Assembly (NCBI GenBank): GCA_002339725.1
Contig: DDKN01000097.1
Coordinates: 1 to 11,289, forward strand
Source: Thiobacillus sp. UBA2597
GTDB taxonomy: Bacteria > Pseudomonadota > Gammaproteobacteria > Burkholderiales > Thiobacillaceae
DNA length: 11,289 bases
Direction of reading: 5' to 3'
Shown piece by piece: positions 1 to 6,700 of the stretch (positions are counted from its first letter, which is position 1; each line of letters begins with the position of its first letter). The position numbers were made by a program, and so were the translations under genes. The notes under the pieces are model-generated. The model did no database searches. It was given only the letters and a program-made list of their open reading frames with translations, and was not told the origin of the DNA.

Positions 1-1122
1 GTCGCCCGGGCACCGCGCTGGGCGATCGCCCACAAATATCCGGCCCAGGAAGAGCTGACCGTGGTCGAGGCGATCGACGTCCAGGTCGGGCGCACCGGCG
101 TGCTCACCCCGGTGGCGCGCTTGAAGCCGGTCTTCGTCGGCGGCGTCACCGTCACCAACGCCACCCTGCACAACGAGGACGAGGTGCGGCGCAAGGATGT
201 CCGCGTGGGCGACACCGTGATCGTGCGCCGGGCCGGCGACGTGATCCCCGAGGTGGTGGCCATCCTGCCCGAGCGGCGCCCCATGCGCGATGCGCGCACG
301 CCCTTGCATCCGCCGTTCAAGATGCCCACGCATTGTCCCGAATGCGGCGCGCCGGTGGTCAAGCTCGAAGGCGAGGCGGCGGCGCGCTGCACCAACGGCC
401 TGGCCTGCCCGGCGCAGCGCAAGCAGGCCCTCATCCATTTCGCCTCGCGCCGCGCCATGGACATCGAGGGCCTGGGCGACAAGCTGGTCGATCAATTGGT
501 CGACAAGGGTCTGGTTCACACCCCGGCCGATCTTTACCACCTGACCTTGGCGCAGGTGGCCGGCCTGGAGCGCATGGCCGAAAAATCCGCGAGCAACCTG
601 ATCGCCGCCATCGACGCCAGCCGGCACAAGGACCTGGCCCGCTTCATCTTCGCCCTGGGTATCCGCAACGTCGGCGAGCAGACTGCCAAGGACCTGGCGC
701 GCCATTTCGGCACGCTCGACGCCCTGATGCAGGCCGACGCCGAGACACTCATGCAGGTGCCCGACGTCGGCCCCGTGGTGGCGCAGTCCATCCTCGCCTT
801 CTTCGCCGAGCCGCACAACCGGGCGGTGATCGAGCGCCTGCGCGCGGCCCAGGCCTGGCAGGACGGGGTGGCCCAGCCGGCCGCGGCCGGCCATCTGACC
901 GGCAAGACCTTCGTCCTCACCGGCACCCTGCCGCATCTGACGCGGGATGAGGCCAAGGCCAAAATCGAGGCGGCAGGCGGCAAGGTCGCCGGCAGCGTGT
1001 CGAAGAAGACCGATTACGTCGTGGCCGGGGCCGATCCCGGTTCGAAATACACAAAGGCGCAAGAATTGGGCATTACCATTCTGGATGAGGCGCAGTTGCT
1101 GGAATTGCTAGGGGAGAAATAA
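1..1122 (+). CDS. ligA: NAD-dependent DNA ligase LigA, C-terminal part (5' truncated by window)
   Basis: LigA seals single-strand nicks in duplex DNA using NAD+, joining Okazaki fragments and finishing repair. The frame is open from base 1 and ends at TAA 1120-1122, giving 373 residues; by comparison with the usual length of about 670, some 280-300 N-terminal residues, including the adenylated lysine, lie upstream. Fragment residues 3-15 (RAPRWAIAHKYPA) match the end of the adenylation domain. Next come the OB fold (about 20-90, with VGRTGVLTPVARL and RRAGDVIPEVV), a four-cysteine zinc finger (C112, C115, C130, C136), helix-hairpin-helix repeats (about 140-265, including GIRNVGEQTAKDLA and VPDVGPVVA) and a C-terminal BRCT domain (about 297-370, LTGKTFVLTGTL to ILDEAQLLELL). 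All domains look intact. The first in-frame GTG at base 61 is internal and not the real start. galU follows after 141 bases on the same strand. Identification is firm. Confidence 0.98.
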   Translation, partial: VARAPRWAIAHKYPAQEELTVVEAIDVQVGRTGVLTPVARLKPVFVGGVTVTNATLHNEDEVRRKDVRVGDTVIVRRAGDVIPEVVAILPERRPMRDARTPLHPPFKMPTHCPECGAPVVKLEGEAAARCTNGLACPAQRKQALIHFASRRAMDIEGLGDKLVDQLVDKGLVHTPADLYHLTLAQVAGLERMAEKSASNLIAAIDASRHKDLARFIFALGIRNVGEQTAKDLARHFGTLDALMQADAETLMQVPDVGPVVAQSILAFFAEPHNRAVIERLRAAQAWQDGVAQPAAAGHLTGKTFVLTGTLPHLTRDEAKAKIEAAGGKVAGSVSKKTDYVVAGADPGSKYTKAQELGITILDEAQLLELLGEK

Positions 1123-1155
1123 GTTGGTGGATATTGTGAGGGCAGTTTTTGTCTC

Positions 1156-1198
1156 CGGCCGCTCCCTGCGGTCGCTTAACACCCGCTACGCGGGGTTA
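1156..1198. repeat. Two adjacent hairpins in the ligA-galU gap (REP-like element or terminator)
   Basis: Two stem-loops lie back to back. The first pairs 1156-1162 with 1168-1174 (7 pairs including one G-T, loop TCCCT). The second pairs 1177-1186 with 1190-1198 (9 pairs, bulged A at 1181, loop TAC), with arms TAAC-CCCGC and GCGGG-GTTA. Paired short GC-rich hairpins between genes are typical of REP-type intergenic repeats, but only one copy is in the window, so the repeat status is inferred. No T-run follows the second stem on the plus strand. On the minus strand the element is followed by AAAAACTGCC, not a T-run, so a classic intrinsic terminator is not obvious. It could still end or protect the ligA message. 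Confidence 0.45.
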
Positions 1199-1263
1199 GC
1201 CTACGACGAACACCGCCTACAAACACCGATGCAAGTGCGAATACTCTGGAATCGGGAGGTTCT

Positions 1264-2136
1264 ATGAAACGCATTAGCAAGGCGGTGTTTCCCGCCGCGG
1301 GCATGGGCACCCGTTTCCTGCCGGCGACCAAGGCCAGCCCCAAGGAGATGCTGCCCATCGTCGACAAACCCTTGATCCAGTACGCGGCGGAGGAGGCGAT
1401 CGCTGCCGGCATCACCGATCTCATCTTCATCATCGGCCGCACCAAGCGTGCCATCGCCGATCACTTCGACAAGGCCTACGAACTGGAGGTGGAGCTGGAG
1501 ATGCGCGGCAAGACCAAGGTGCTGCAGGAGCTGCGCGCCATGCTGCCGGCCAATGTCCATTACATCTTCATCCGCCAGGCCGAGGCCTTAGGGCTGGGCC
1601 ATGCCGTGCTGTGCGCCGAGCCGGCGATCAACAACGAGCCGTTCGCCGTGATCCTGGCCGATGACCTGATCGATGCCGAACCCGGCGCCCTGAGCCAGAT
1701 GACGGCGCTGTATGAGCAGCACCAGTGTTCGCTCATCGGCGTGCAGAACGTGGCGCGTGAGGAGACCCGTTCCTATGGCATCGTGGCGACCGAGCCCAAG
1801 GCCGAGCGCCTGCACCGCATCACCCGCATCGTCGAGAAGCCCAAGCCGGAAGAGGCGCCTTCAACCCTCGCCGCCGTGGGGCGCTATGTGCTGACACCGC
1901 ACATCTTCCATCACCTCAAGCAGATCGAGCGCGGCGCCGGCGGCGAGATCCAGCTGACCGACGCCATCCAGGCGCTCCTGGCGGACGAGCCGGTGCTGGC
2001 CTACGAGTTCACCGGCAAGCGCTACGACTGCGGCAGCAAGGCCGGCTACGTCGAGGCGACGGTCGAGTTTGCCTTGAAGCACCCGGAGATCAGCGAGCAG
2101 ATCGCACGCTACCTCAAGGCACGCTTCTGCCAATAA
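1264..2136 (+). CDS. galU: UTP--glucose-1-phosphate uridylyltransferase GalU
   Basis: GalU makes UDP-glucose from UTP and glucose 1-phosphate in the cytoplasm, supplying lipopolysaccharide, exopolysaccharide and galactose metabolism. The 290 residues match the usual bacterial length. The N-terminal nucleotide-binding signature covers residues 9-33 (FPAAGMGTRFLP, then ATK and SPKEMLPIVDKP). LADDLID (131-137) holds the metal-binding aspartate. SYGIV (170-174), VEKP (190-193), GGEIQLTDAI (226-235) and the late GKRYDCGSKAGY (251-262) are all family-typical. The start at ATG 1264 is supported by GGGAGG at 1254-1259, four bases upstream. A spacer with two hairpins separates it from ligA, so it may have its own promoter, though I see no convincing -35/-10 pair. 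It ends three bases before the convergent nnrD. The related product RfbA/RmlA (dTDP-glucose) is less likely given length and motifs. Confidence 0.97.
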   Translation: MKRISKAVFPAAGMGTRFLPATKASPKEMLPIVDKPLIQYAAEEAIAAGITDLIFIIGRTKRAIADHFDKAYELEVELEMRGKTKVLQELRAMLPANVHYIFIRQAEALGLGHAVLCAEPAINNEPFAVILADDLIDAEPGALSQMTALYEQHQCSLIGVQNVAREETRSYGIVATEPKAERLHRITRIVEKPKPEEAPSTLAAVGRYVLTPHIFHHLKQIERGAGGEIQLTDAIQALLADEPVLAYEFTGKRYDCGSKAGYVEATVEFALKHPEISEQIARYLKARFCQ

Positions 2137-2139
2137 CGC

Positions 2140-2991
2140 TCAGCCTGCCCGCTGCCAGGCATTGAGCAGGTCGCGCGCCGCTCGTGCCACCTCGCTCGCG
2201 GTCAGCCCGACCGGGCCCGTGCCCTGCGCCACCAACTGGTCCGCCGCCGCGCCGTGCAGGTGCGCGCCGTAGACCGCCGCCTGCTCCAGATCCAGGCCTT
2301 GCGCGGCCAGGGCGCCGATCATGCCGGCCAGCACGTCACCCATGCCGGCGCTGGCCAGGCCCGGGTTGCCCGTGGTGTTGCGCCAGAGGCGGTCGCCGGG
2401 GCCGGCGATCAGGCTGCCGGCGCCTTTGAGCAGGGCAAGGCAGCCATAGGTTTCGGCCAGTTGCTGCACGGCGCGCAGGCGGTCGGCCTGCACTAGCGCG
2501 CTGTCGAGGCCCAGCAGCCGGCCGGCCTCGCCCGGGTGGGGGGTGAGCAGGCTGGCGGCCTGACGTTGCCTGAGCCGGGCCTGGAGTTCGGCATCACGGG
2601 CCAGCAGATTGAGGCCGTCGGCATCGATCAGGAGGGGCAGGGGGCTCGCCAGGGCCTCCAGCAGGCATTGCCGGGCGGTGCCGCTGTGGCCGAGGCCGGG
2701 GCCGAGCACCAGGCAGGCCGGCATTTCCAGTTTGAGCGCCCGCTCCGGCGGCACCAGCATCAATTCGGCGGCCTGCGCATCGAGGGCGAGGCGGTTGTCC
2801 AGCAGGCCGACATAGACCCGGCCGGCCCCCAGCCAGAGCGCGGCGCGGCCGGCCACAAGGGCGGCTCCGGCCATGCCCGGCGCGCCGCCGACGACGCCGA
2901 CGCTGCCGAAGTCGCCCTTGTGGCTGGCCGCGGGGCGGGGTTTCAGCCAGTGGCGCAGGGTCTCGGGTTGGATGTCAATGGCCGGGTTCAT
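2140..2991 (-). CDS. nnrD: ADP-dependent NAD(P)H-hydrate dehydratase (YjeF C-terminal/CARKD family)
   Basis: This enzyme dehydrates the S form of hydrated NADH or NADPH back to the active cofactor, using ADP in the bacterial family. It has a ribokinase-like fold. In the 283 residues I see KGDFG (25-29), the glycine-rich GGAPGMAGA (35-43), LGPGLG (96-101), DADGLN (123-128), TPHPGE (150-155), LLKG (187-190) and the nucleotide-binding NPGLASAGMGDVLAG (209-223), the strongest signature of the family. The epimerase domain (NnrE), fused in front in E. coli YjeF, is absent, so the protein is the dehydratase alone; an unfused nnrE may lie elsewhere. The start at ATG 2991 lacks a clear Shine-Dalgarno sequence, but no better in-frame start is evident, since residues 1-24 lead directly into the conserved core. 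It converges on galU with a 3-base gap and diverges from the small gene at 3054. Confidence 0.93.
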   Translation of the reverse strand: MNPAIDIQPETLRHWLKPRPAASHKGDFGSVGVVGGAPGMAGAALVAGRAALWLGAGRVYVGLLDNRLALDAQAAELMLVPPERALKLEMPACLVLGPGLGHSGTARQCLLEALASPLPLLIDADGLNLLARDAELQARLRQRQAASLLTPHPGEAGRLLGLDSALVQADRLRAVQQLAETYGCLALLKGAGSLIAGPGDRLWRNTTGNPGLASAGMGDVLAGMIGALAAQGLDLEQAAVYGAHLHGAAADQLVAQGTGPVGLTASEVARAARDLLNAWQRAG

Positions 2992-3053
2992 GGATATTTG
3001 ACCGATTTGTATGGTCTATAAATTTATTACAGATGCCTTGAGCGGAGGTGACC
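2992..3053. promoter_or_regulatory. AT-rich divergent promoter region between nnrD and the small gene
   Basis: This 62-base divergent gap is strikingly AT-rich (2995-3030) compared with the flanking coding DNA, as expected for promoters in a GC-rich genome. On the plus strand TTGACC (2998-3003) resembles a -35 box, and TATAAA (3017-3022) resembles a -10 box. Their spacing is only 13 bases, however, so they probably do not form one promoter. On the minus strand TTTATAGA could serve as a -10 for nnrD. Exact promoters cannot be assigned by eye. Confidence 0.4.
3044..3048 (+). promoter_or_regulatory. Shine-Dalgarno GGAGG that decides the start of the small gene
   Basis: GGAGG lies five bases before ATG 3054. 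The in-frame GTG at 3048 overlaps the ribosome-binding sequence itself and so cannot be the start. This gives a 79-residue product. Confidence 0.75.
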
Positions 3054-3293
3054 ATGAAGCCGAATCCGAACAAATCCCCGGCCGAGCCGGTGCCGAACCT
3101 GCCGGTTTCGCCTTCCGGCGGACCGGTGGTGGCCTGTGAACTGGATCAGGCCTGTGTTCAGGTCGATTGCGAGCAATTGGCCGAAGCGGTGGCCGATGTA
3201 CTGGACGAGAGCCCGGAGGCGCCGGACTATCTCATGCACTATTGCGGGGTCGATTATCTCAAACAGCCTAGCGGCAGCGATCGCAAAAAATAG
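3054..3293 (+). CDS. Small four-cysteine protein of unknown function (79 aa)
   Basis: I do not recognise this protein. It is likely real: a strong GGAGG sits five bases before ATG 3054, it follows an AT-rich promoter-like region, and a hairpin follows its stop at 3291-3293. Residues 1-24 are rich in proline, asparagine and serine and look disordered. Residues 25-70 look folded and acidic, with a predicted helix (about 40-52, EQLAEAVADVLDE) and a tail HYCGVDYL (62-69). There are four cysteines, C28, C34, C39 and C64, three of them within twelve residues. I see no signal peptide or membrane segment, so it is probably cytoplasmic. The cysteines could bind metal or be redox-active, but the spacing matches no motif I know. 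It is divergent from nnrD and upstream of the receiver gene, from which a hairpin separates it. It could be a lineage-specific conserved hypothetical. Confidence 0.7.
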   Translation: MKPNPNKSPAEPVPNLPVSPSGGPVVACELDQACVQVDCEQLAEAVADVLDESPEAPDYLMHYCGVDYLKQPSGSDRKK

Positions 3294-3321
3294 CCGCCTT
3301 GCCTTATCATGGCGCCTGTGC

Positions 3322-3348
3322 GAGCCGGTGATGCCGGCTCATTTGTTG
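3322..3348 (+). terminator. Possible intrinsic terminator after the small gene
   Basis: GAGCCGG (3322-3328) pairs perfectly with CCGGCTC (3334-3340) around loop TGATG, and ATTTGTTG follows. The 7-pair GC-rich stem followed by a T-rich stretch suits a moderate rho-independent terminator for the small gene. It lies 17-40 bases before the receiver start. A TATCAT at 3305-3310 resembles a -10 box; if used, the hairpin would instead sit in the receiver's 5' leader. Confidence 0.45.
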
Positions 3349-3365
3349 TCCAGTAGGCTGAATTC

Positions 3366-3764
3366 ATGGATGCGAAGCCACACGGGCGGGTCCTCATCGT
3401 CGATGACGACACCATGATCCGCACCTTGCTCAAGGCGATTCTGCGCGCCGAAGGCTGGGCCCTGGCAGGCGAGGCCGCCAGCGGCGAGCAGGCGATCTCC
3501 CAGTGCAAATTCCTCGATCCCGACATCGTCTGTCTGGATGTCATGATGCCGGGCATGTCCGGCTTGGAGACCCTCAAGGTCCTGCGCAAGGAGTGCCCCG
3601 ATGTCCGGGTGGTGATGATCACGGCCGATTCCAGCACCGCGACGGTGCGCGAGGCGGTCAGCGCCGGCGCCCTGGGCTACATCATCAAGCCGTTCAATGC
3701 CAGGCGGGTGGCCGATGCCCTGCACCAGGCAATGAAGGCCACGCCGGAAGGGGGCATCGGGTAA
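3366..3764 (+). CDS. Single-domain CheY-like response regulator receiver
   Basis: This is a stand-alone receiver domain of 132 residues with no output domain. All phosphorylation-site residues are present: acidic pair D13/D14 in VLIVDDD, phospho-acceptor D58 in VCLDVMMPGMSGLE, T86 in MITAD, and K108 in YIIKPFN. Y105 occupies the switch aromatic position. Such proteins act by protein-protein contact after phosphorylation, as CheY does at the flagellar motor or Spo0F in a relay. No histidine kinase or chemotaxis gene is in the window, so the partner is unknown. The start at ATG 3366 leads directly into the first beta strand; the ribosome-binding site is weak (AGG at 3355-3357). It ends 30 bases before purL on the same strand, but an inverted repeat and a promoter-like TAAAAT in the gap argue that purL is separately controlled. 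The receiver assignment is firm, while the biological role is open. Confidence 0.93.
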   Translation: MDAKPHGRVLIVDDDTMIRTLLKAILRAEGWALAGEAASGEQAISQCKFLDPDIVCLDVMMPGMSGLETLKVLRKECPDVRVVMITADSSTATVREAVSAGALGYIIKPFNARRVADALHQAMKATPEGGIG

Positions 3765-3767
3765 AAT
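3762..3767 (+). promoter_or_regulatory. Putative -10 element TAAAAT for purL
   Basis: TAAAAT matches five of six bases of the sigma-70 -10 consensus, lies 27 bases before the purL start and overlaps the receiver's stop codon. There is no good -35 box at the usual distance. The context GGTAAAATCCG resembles GGTAAAATTCG before typA. It is a weak call, based on motif and position only. Confidence 0.3.
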
Positions 3768-3787
3768 CCGGCTTTTTCCCAGCCGGA
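3767..3787. repeat. Perfect inverted repeat between the receiver gene and purL
   Basis: TCCGGCT (3767-3773) and AGCCGGA (3781-3787) form a perfect 7-base inverted repeat around TTTTCCC. It could be a stem-loop ending the receiver message, although no T-run follows. Alternatively it could be an operator: with TAAAAT 3762-3767 as the -10, transcription would begin near 3774, inside the repeat. It does not resemble the E. coli PurR box. Confidence 0.45.
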
Positions 3788-3794
3788 TAGGCCC

Positions 3795-6700
3795 ATGTCC
3801 GAGGTATTGTTTCTCCGGGGTGGCTCCGCCCTTTCTTCCTTTCGTATCGACAAGCTGCTGGAACGCCTGCGCCCTTTGGGTTGCCGGGCGGTCACTACCG
3901 AGTTCCGCTATTTCGTCGAACTGGCGGGCCCGCTGGCGCCCGACGACCTGGCCTTTTTGAGCGATCTGCTCCAGGCCGAAGCGCATCAGCCCGAGCCGGT
4001 CGCCATCCTGGTCACGCCGCGCCTGGGCACGGTGTCGCCCTGGTCGTCCAAGGCCAGCGATATCGCGCGCAACTGCGGCCTGGCCGCGGTCAAGCGCATC
4101 GAGCGCGGCATCGCCTATCGCCTGGACTGGAACGGCAACCGGGTGCCGGACAACGCCAGCCTGCATCTGGCACTGTCTTGTCTGCATGACCGGATGACCG
4201 AGAGCGTGTTGTTCGACGAGCGCGAGGCCGCCCGTCTGTTCGAGCACGTGGCGCCGCAGCCGCTGGCCAGCGTCGACCTGCTCGCCGGCGGCAGGGCCGC
4301 CCTGGAGCGGGCCAACGCCGATTGGGGTCTGGCCCTGTCGCCGGACGAGATCGACTATCTGGTGGAGAACTTCACCAAGGCGGGGCGCAATCCGACCGAC
4401 GTCGAACTGATGATGTTCGCCCAGGCCAACTCGGAGCACTGCCGGCACAAGATATTCAACGCCGGTTGGATCATCGACGGCAAGCCGCAGAACGAGTCGC
4501 TGTTCGGCATGATCCGCCACACCCACCAGGTGCGCCCGCAGGGCACGCTGTCGGCCTATTCCGACAACGCCTCGGTGATCGAGGGCGCGACCATCGCCCG
4601 CTTCTATCCCGATGCCGACCGGGGCTACCGCTTCCACGAGGAACCCACCCACATCCTGATGAAGGTGGAGACCCACAACCACCCGACGGCGATCGCACCC
4701 TTCCCCGGCGCGGCCACCGGCTCGGGCGGCGAGATCCGCGACGAGGGGGCGACCGGCACCGGCTCCAAGCCCAAGGCCGGCCTGTGCGGCTTTACGGTCT
4801 CCAACCTGAAGATTCCGGGCTTTGCCCAGCCCTGGGAAAAGGATTATGGCAAGCCGGACCGCATCGTCTCGCCCCTGCAGATCATGCTCGAGGGCCCGAT
4901 CGGCGCCGCCGCCTTCAACAACGAATTCGGCCGCCCCAACCTGGCCGGTTATTTCCGCACCTATGAACAGCAGACCCCGGACGGCCAGGTGCGCGGCTAT
5001 CACAAGCCCATCATGCTGGCCGGCGGCGTCGGCAACATCCGCGAAGACCACATCCACAAGCGGCAGTTTCCCGCCGGCACGCTCCTGATCCAGTTGGGTG
5101 GTCCCGGCCTGCTCATCGGCATGGGCGGCGGCGCCGCCTCCAGCATGGGCGCGGGTGCCAACGCCGAGGCCCTGGACTTCGATTCGGTCCAGCGCGGCAA
5201 TCCGGAGATCCAGCGCCGTGCCCAGGAGGTGATCGACCGCTGCTGGCAGCTGGGTGGCGACAATCCCATCCTGTCCATCCACGATGTCGGCGCCGGCGGG
5301 CTGTCCAACGCCATGCCGGAACTGGCGCACGGCGCCGGCCTCGGCGCCAGATTCGAGCTGCGCGAGGTGCCGAGCGAAGAGCCGGGCATGGCGCCGAAGG
5401 AGATCTGGTGCAACGAGGCGCAGGAGCGCTATGTCCTGGCCATCGCGCCGGAGGACCTGGACCGCTTCCGTGCCATCTGCGAGCGCGAGCGCTGCCCCTT
5501 CGCCGTGGTCGGGGTGGCCACCGACGATAACCGGCTCGTCGTCACGGATCGCCACTTCGGCAACACCCCGGTCGACATGCCGATGGATGTGCTCCTGGGC
5601 AAGCCGCCGCGCATGACCCGCGACGTCACCCATGTGAAGCCCGTGCTCAAGCCCTTCGATGCGACCGGCATCGAGCTGAAGGAGGCGGCCTATCGCGTGC
5701 TGCGCCATCCCACCGTGGCGAGCAAGAATTTCCTCATCACCATCGGCGACCGCAGCGTGGGCGGCTTCACCGCGCGCGACCAGATGGTCGGCCCCTGGCA
5801 GGTGCCGGTGGCCGATGTGGCGGTGACCACCCTGGGTTACGCCACCCACCTGGGTGAGGCCATGGCCATGGGCGAGCGCACCCCGCTGGCCCTGATCGAC
5901 CCGGCCGCCTCCGGCCGCATGGCCGTGGCCGAGGCCGTGACCAATCTTGCCGCCGCCGCGATCCAGGACATCGCCGACATCCGCCTGTCAGCCAACTGGA
6001 TGGCGGCGGCCGGGCATCCGGGCGAGGATGCGGCGCTGTTCGATACCGTCAAGGCCGTGGCCAAGGAACTCTGCCCGGCGCTGGGCATCAGCATCCCGGT
6101 GGGCAAGGACTCCATGTCCATGGCGACCCGCTGGGAAGAGCAGAGCCGGAAGCGGGCCGTGGTCTCGCCCCTGTCGCTGATCGTCTCGGCCTTCGCCCCG
6201 GTGTCGGATGCCCGTCGCACCCTGACCCCGCAACTGCGCACCGATCAGGGCGAGACCGACCTGATCCTGGTCGACCTGGGCGAGGGCCGGAACCGCCTGG
6301 GCGGCAGCATCCTGGCCGAGGCCTACAATCAACTGGGCGCCAGCTGCCCGGACCTGGATGAGCCGGCCAAGCTCAAGGCCTTCTTCGGTCTGATCCAGCA
6401 ACTGAACGGCGCCGGCAAATTGCTGGCCTATCACGACCGTGCCGACGGCGGCCTGTTGGCCACCGTCTGCGAGATGGCCTTCGCCGGCCATACCGGGGTC
6501 GATCTCGATATCGCCGAGCTTTGCTATTCCCGCATCCAGCAGGACGAAGCGGCCGGCCTGGCCGGGGCGGACGAATTTTCCGTCGCCCGACTGCTGGGCG
6601 TGCTGTTCAACGAGGAACTGGGCGCCGTGTTGCAGGTGCGCCGGGCCGATACCCCCTCGGTGATCGAGGCCTTCCTGGCGGCCGGCCTGCGCGATGCCAT

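Noticed and set aside
2254..3021. Plus-strand open frames across nnrD
   Set aside because: They are antisense in register with a well-supported gene, with Gly/Ala/Gln-rich translations lacking motifs and without ribosome-binding sites.
2998..3022. TTGACC and TATAAA as a sigma-70 promoter pair for the small gene
   Set aside because: The spacing is 13 bases, well short of 16-18, so the two boxes are unlikely to work together. The region is listed only as a general divergent promoter area.
3048..3050. GTG as the start of the small gene
   Set aside because: It overlaps the GGAGG ribosome-binding sequence; ATG 3054 has correct spacing.
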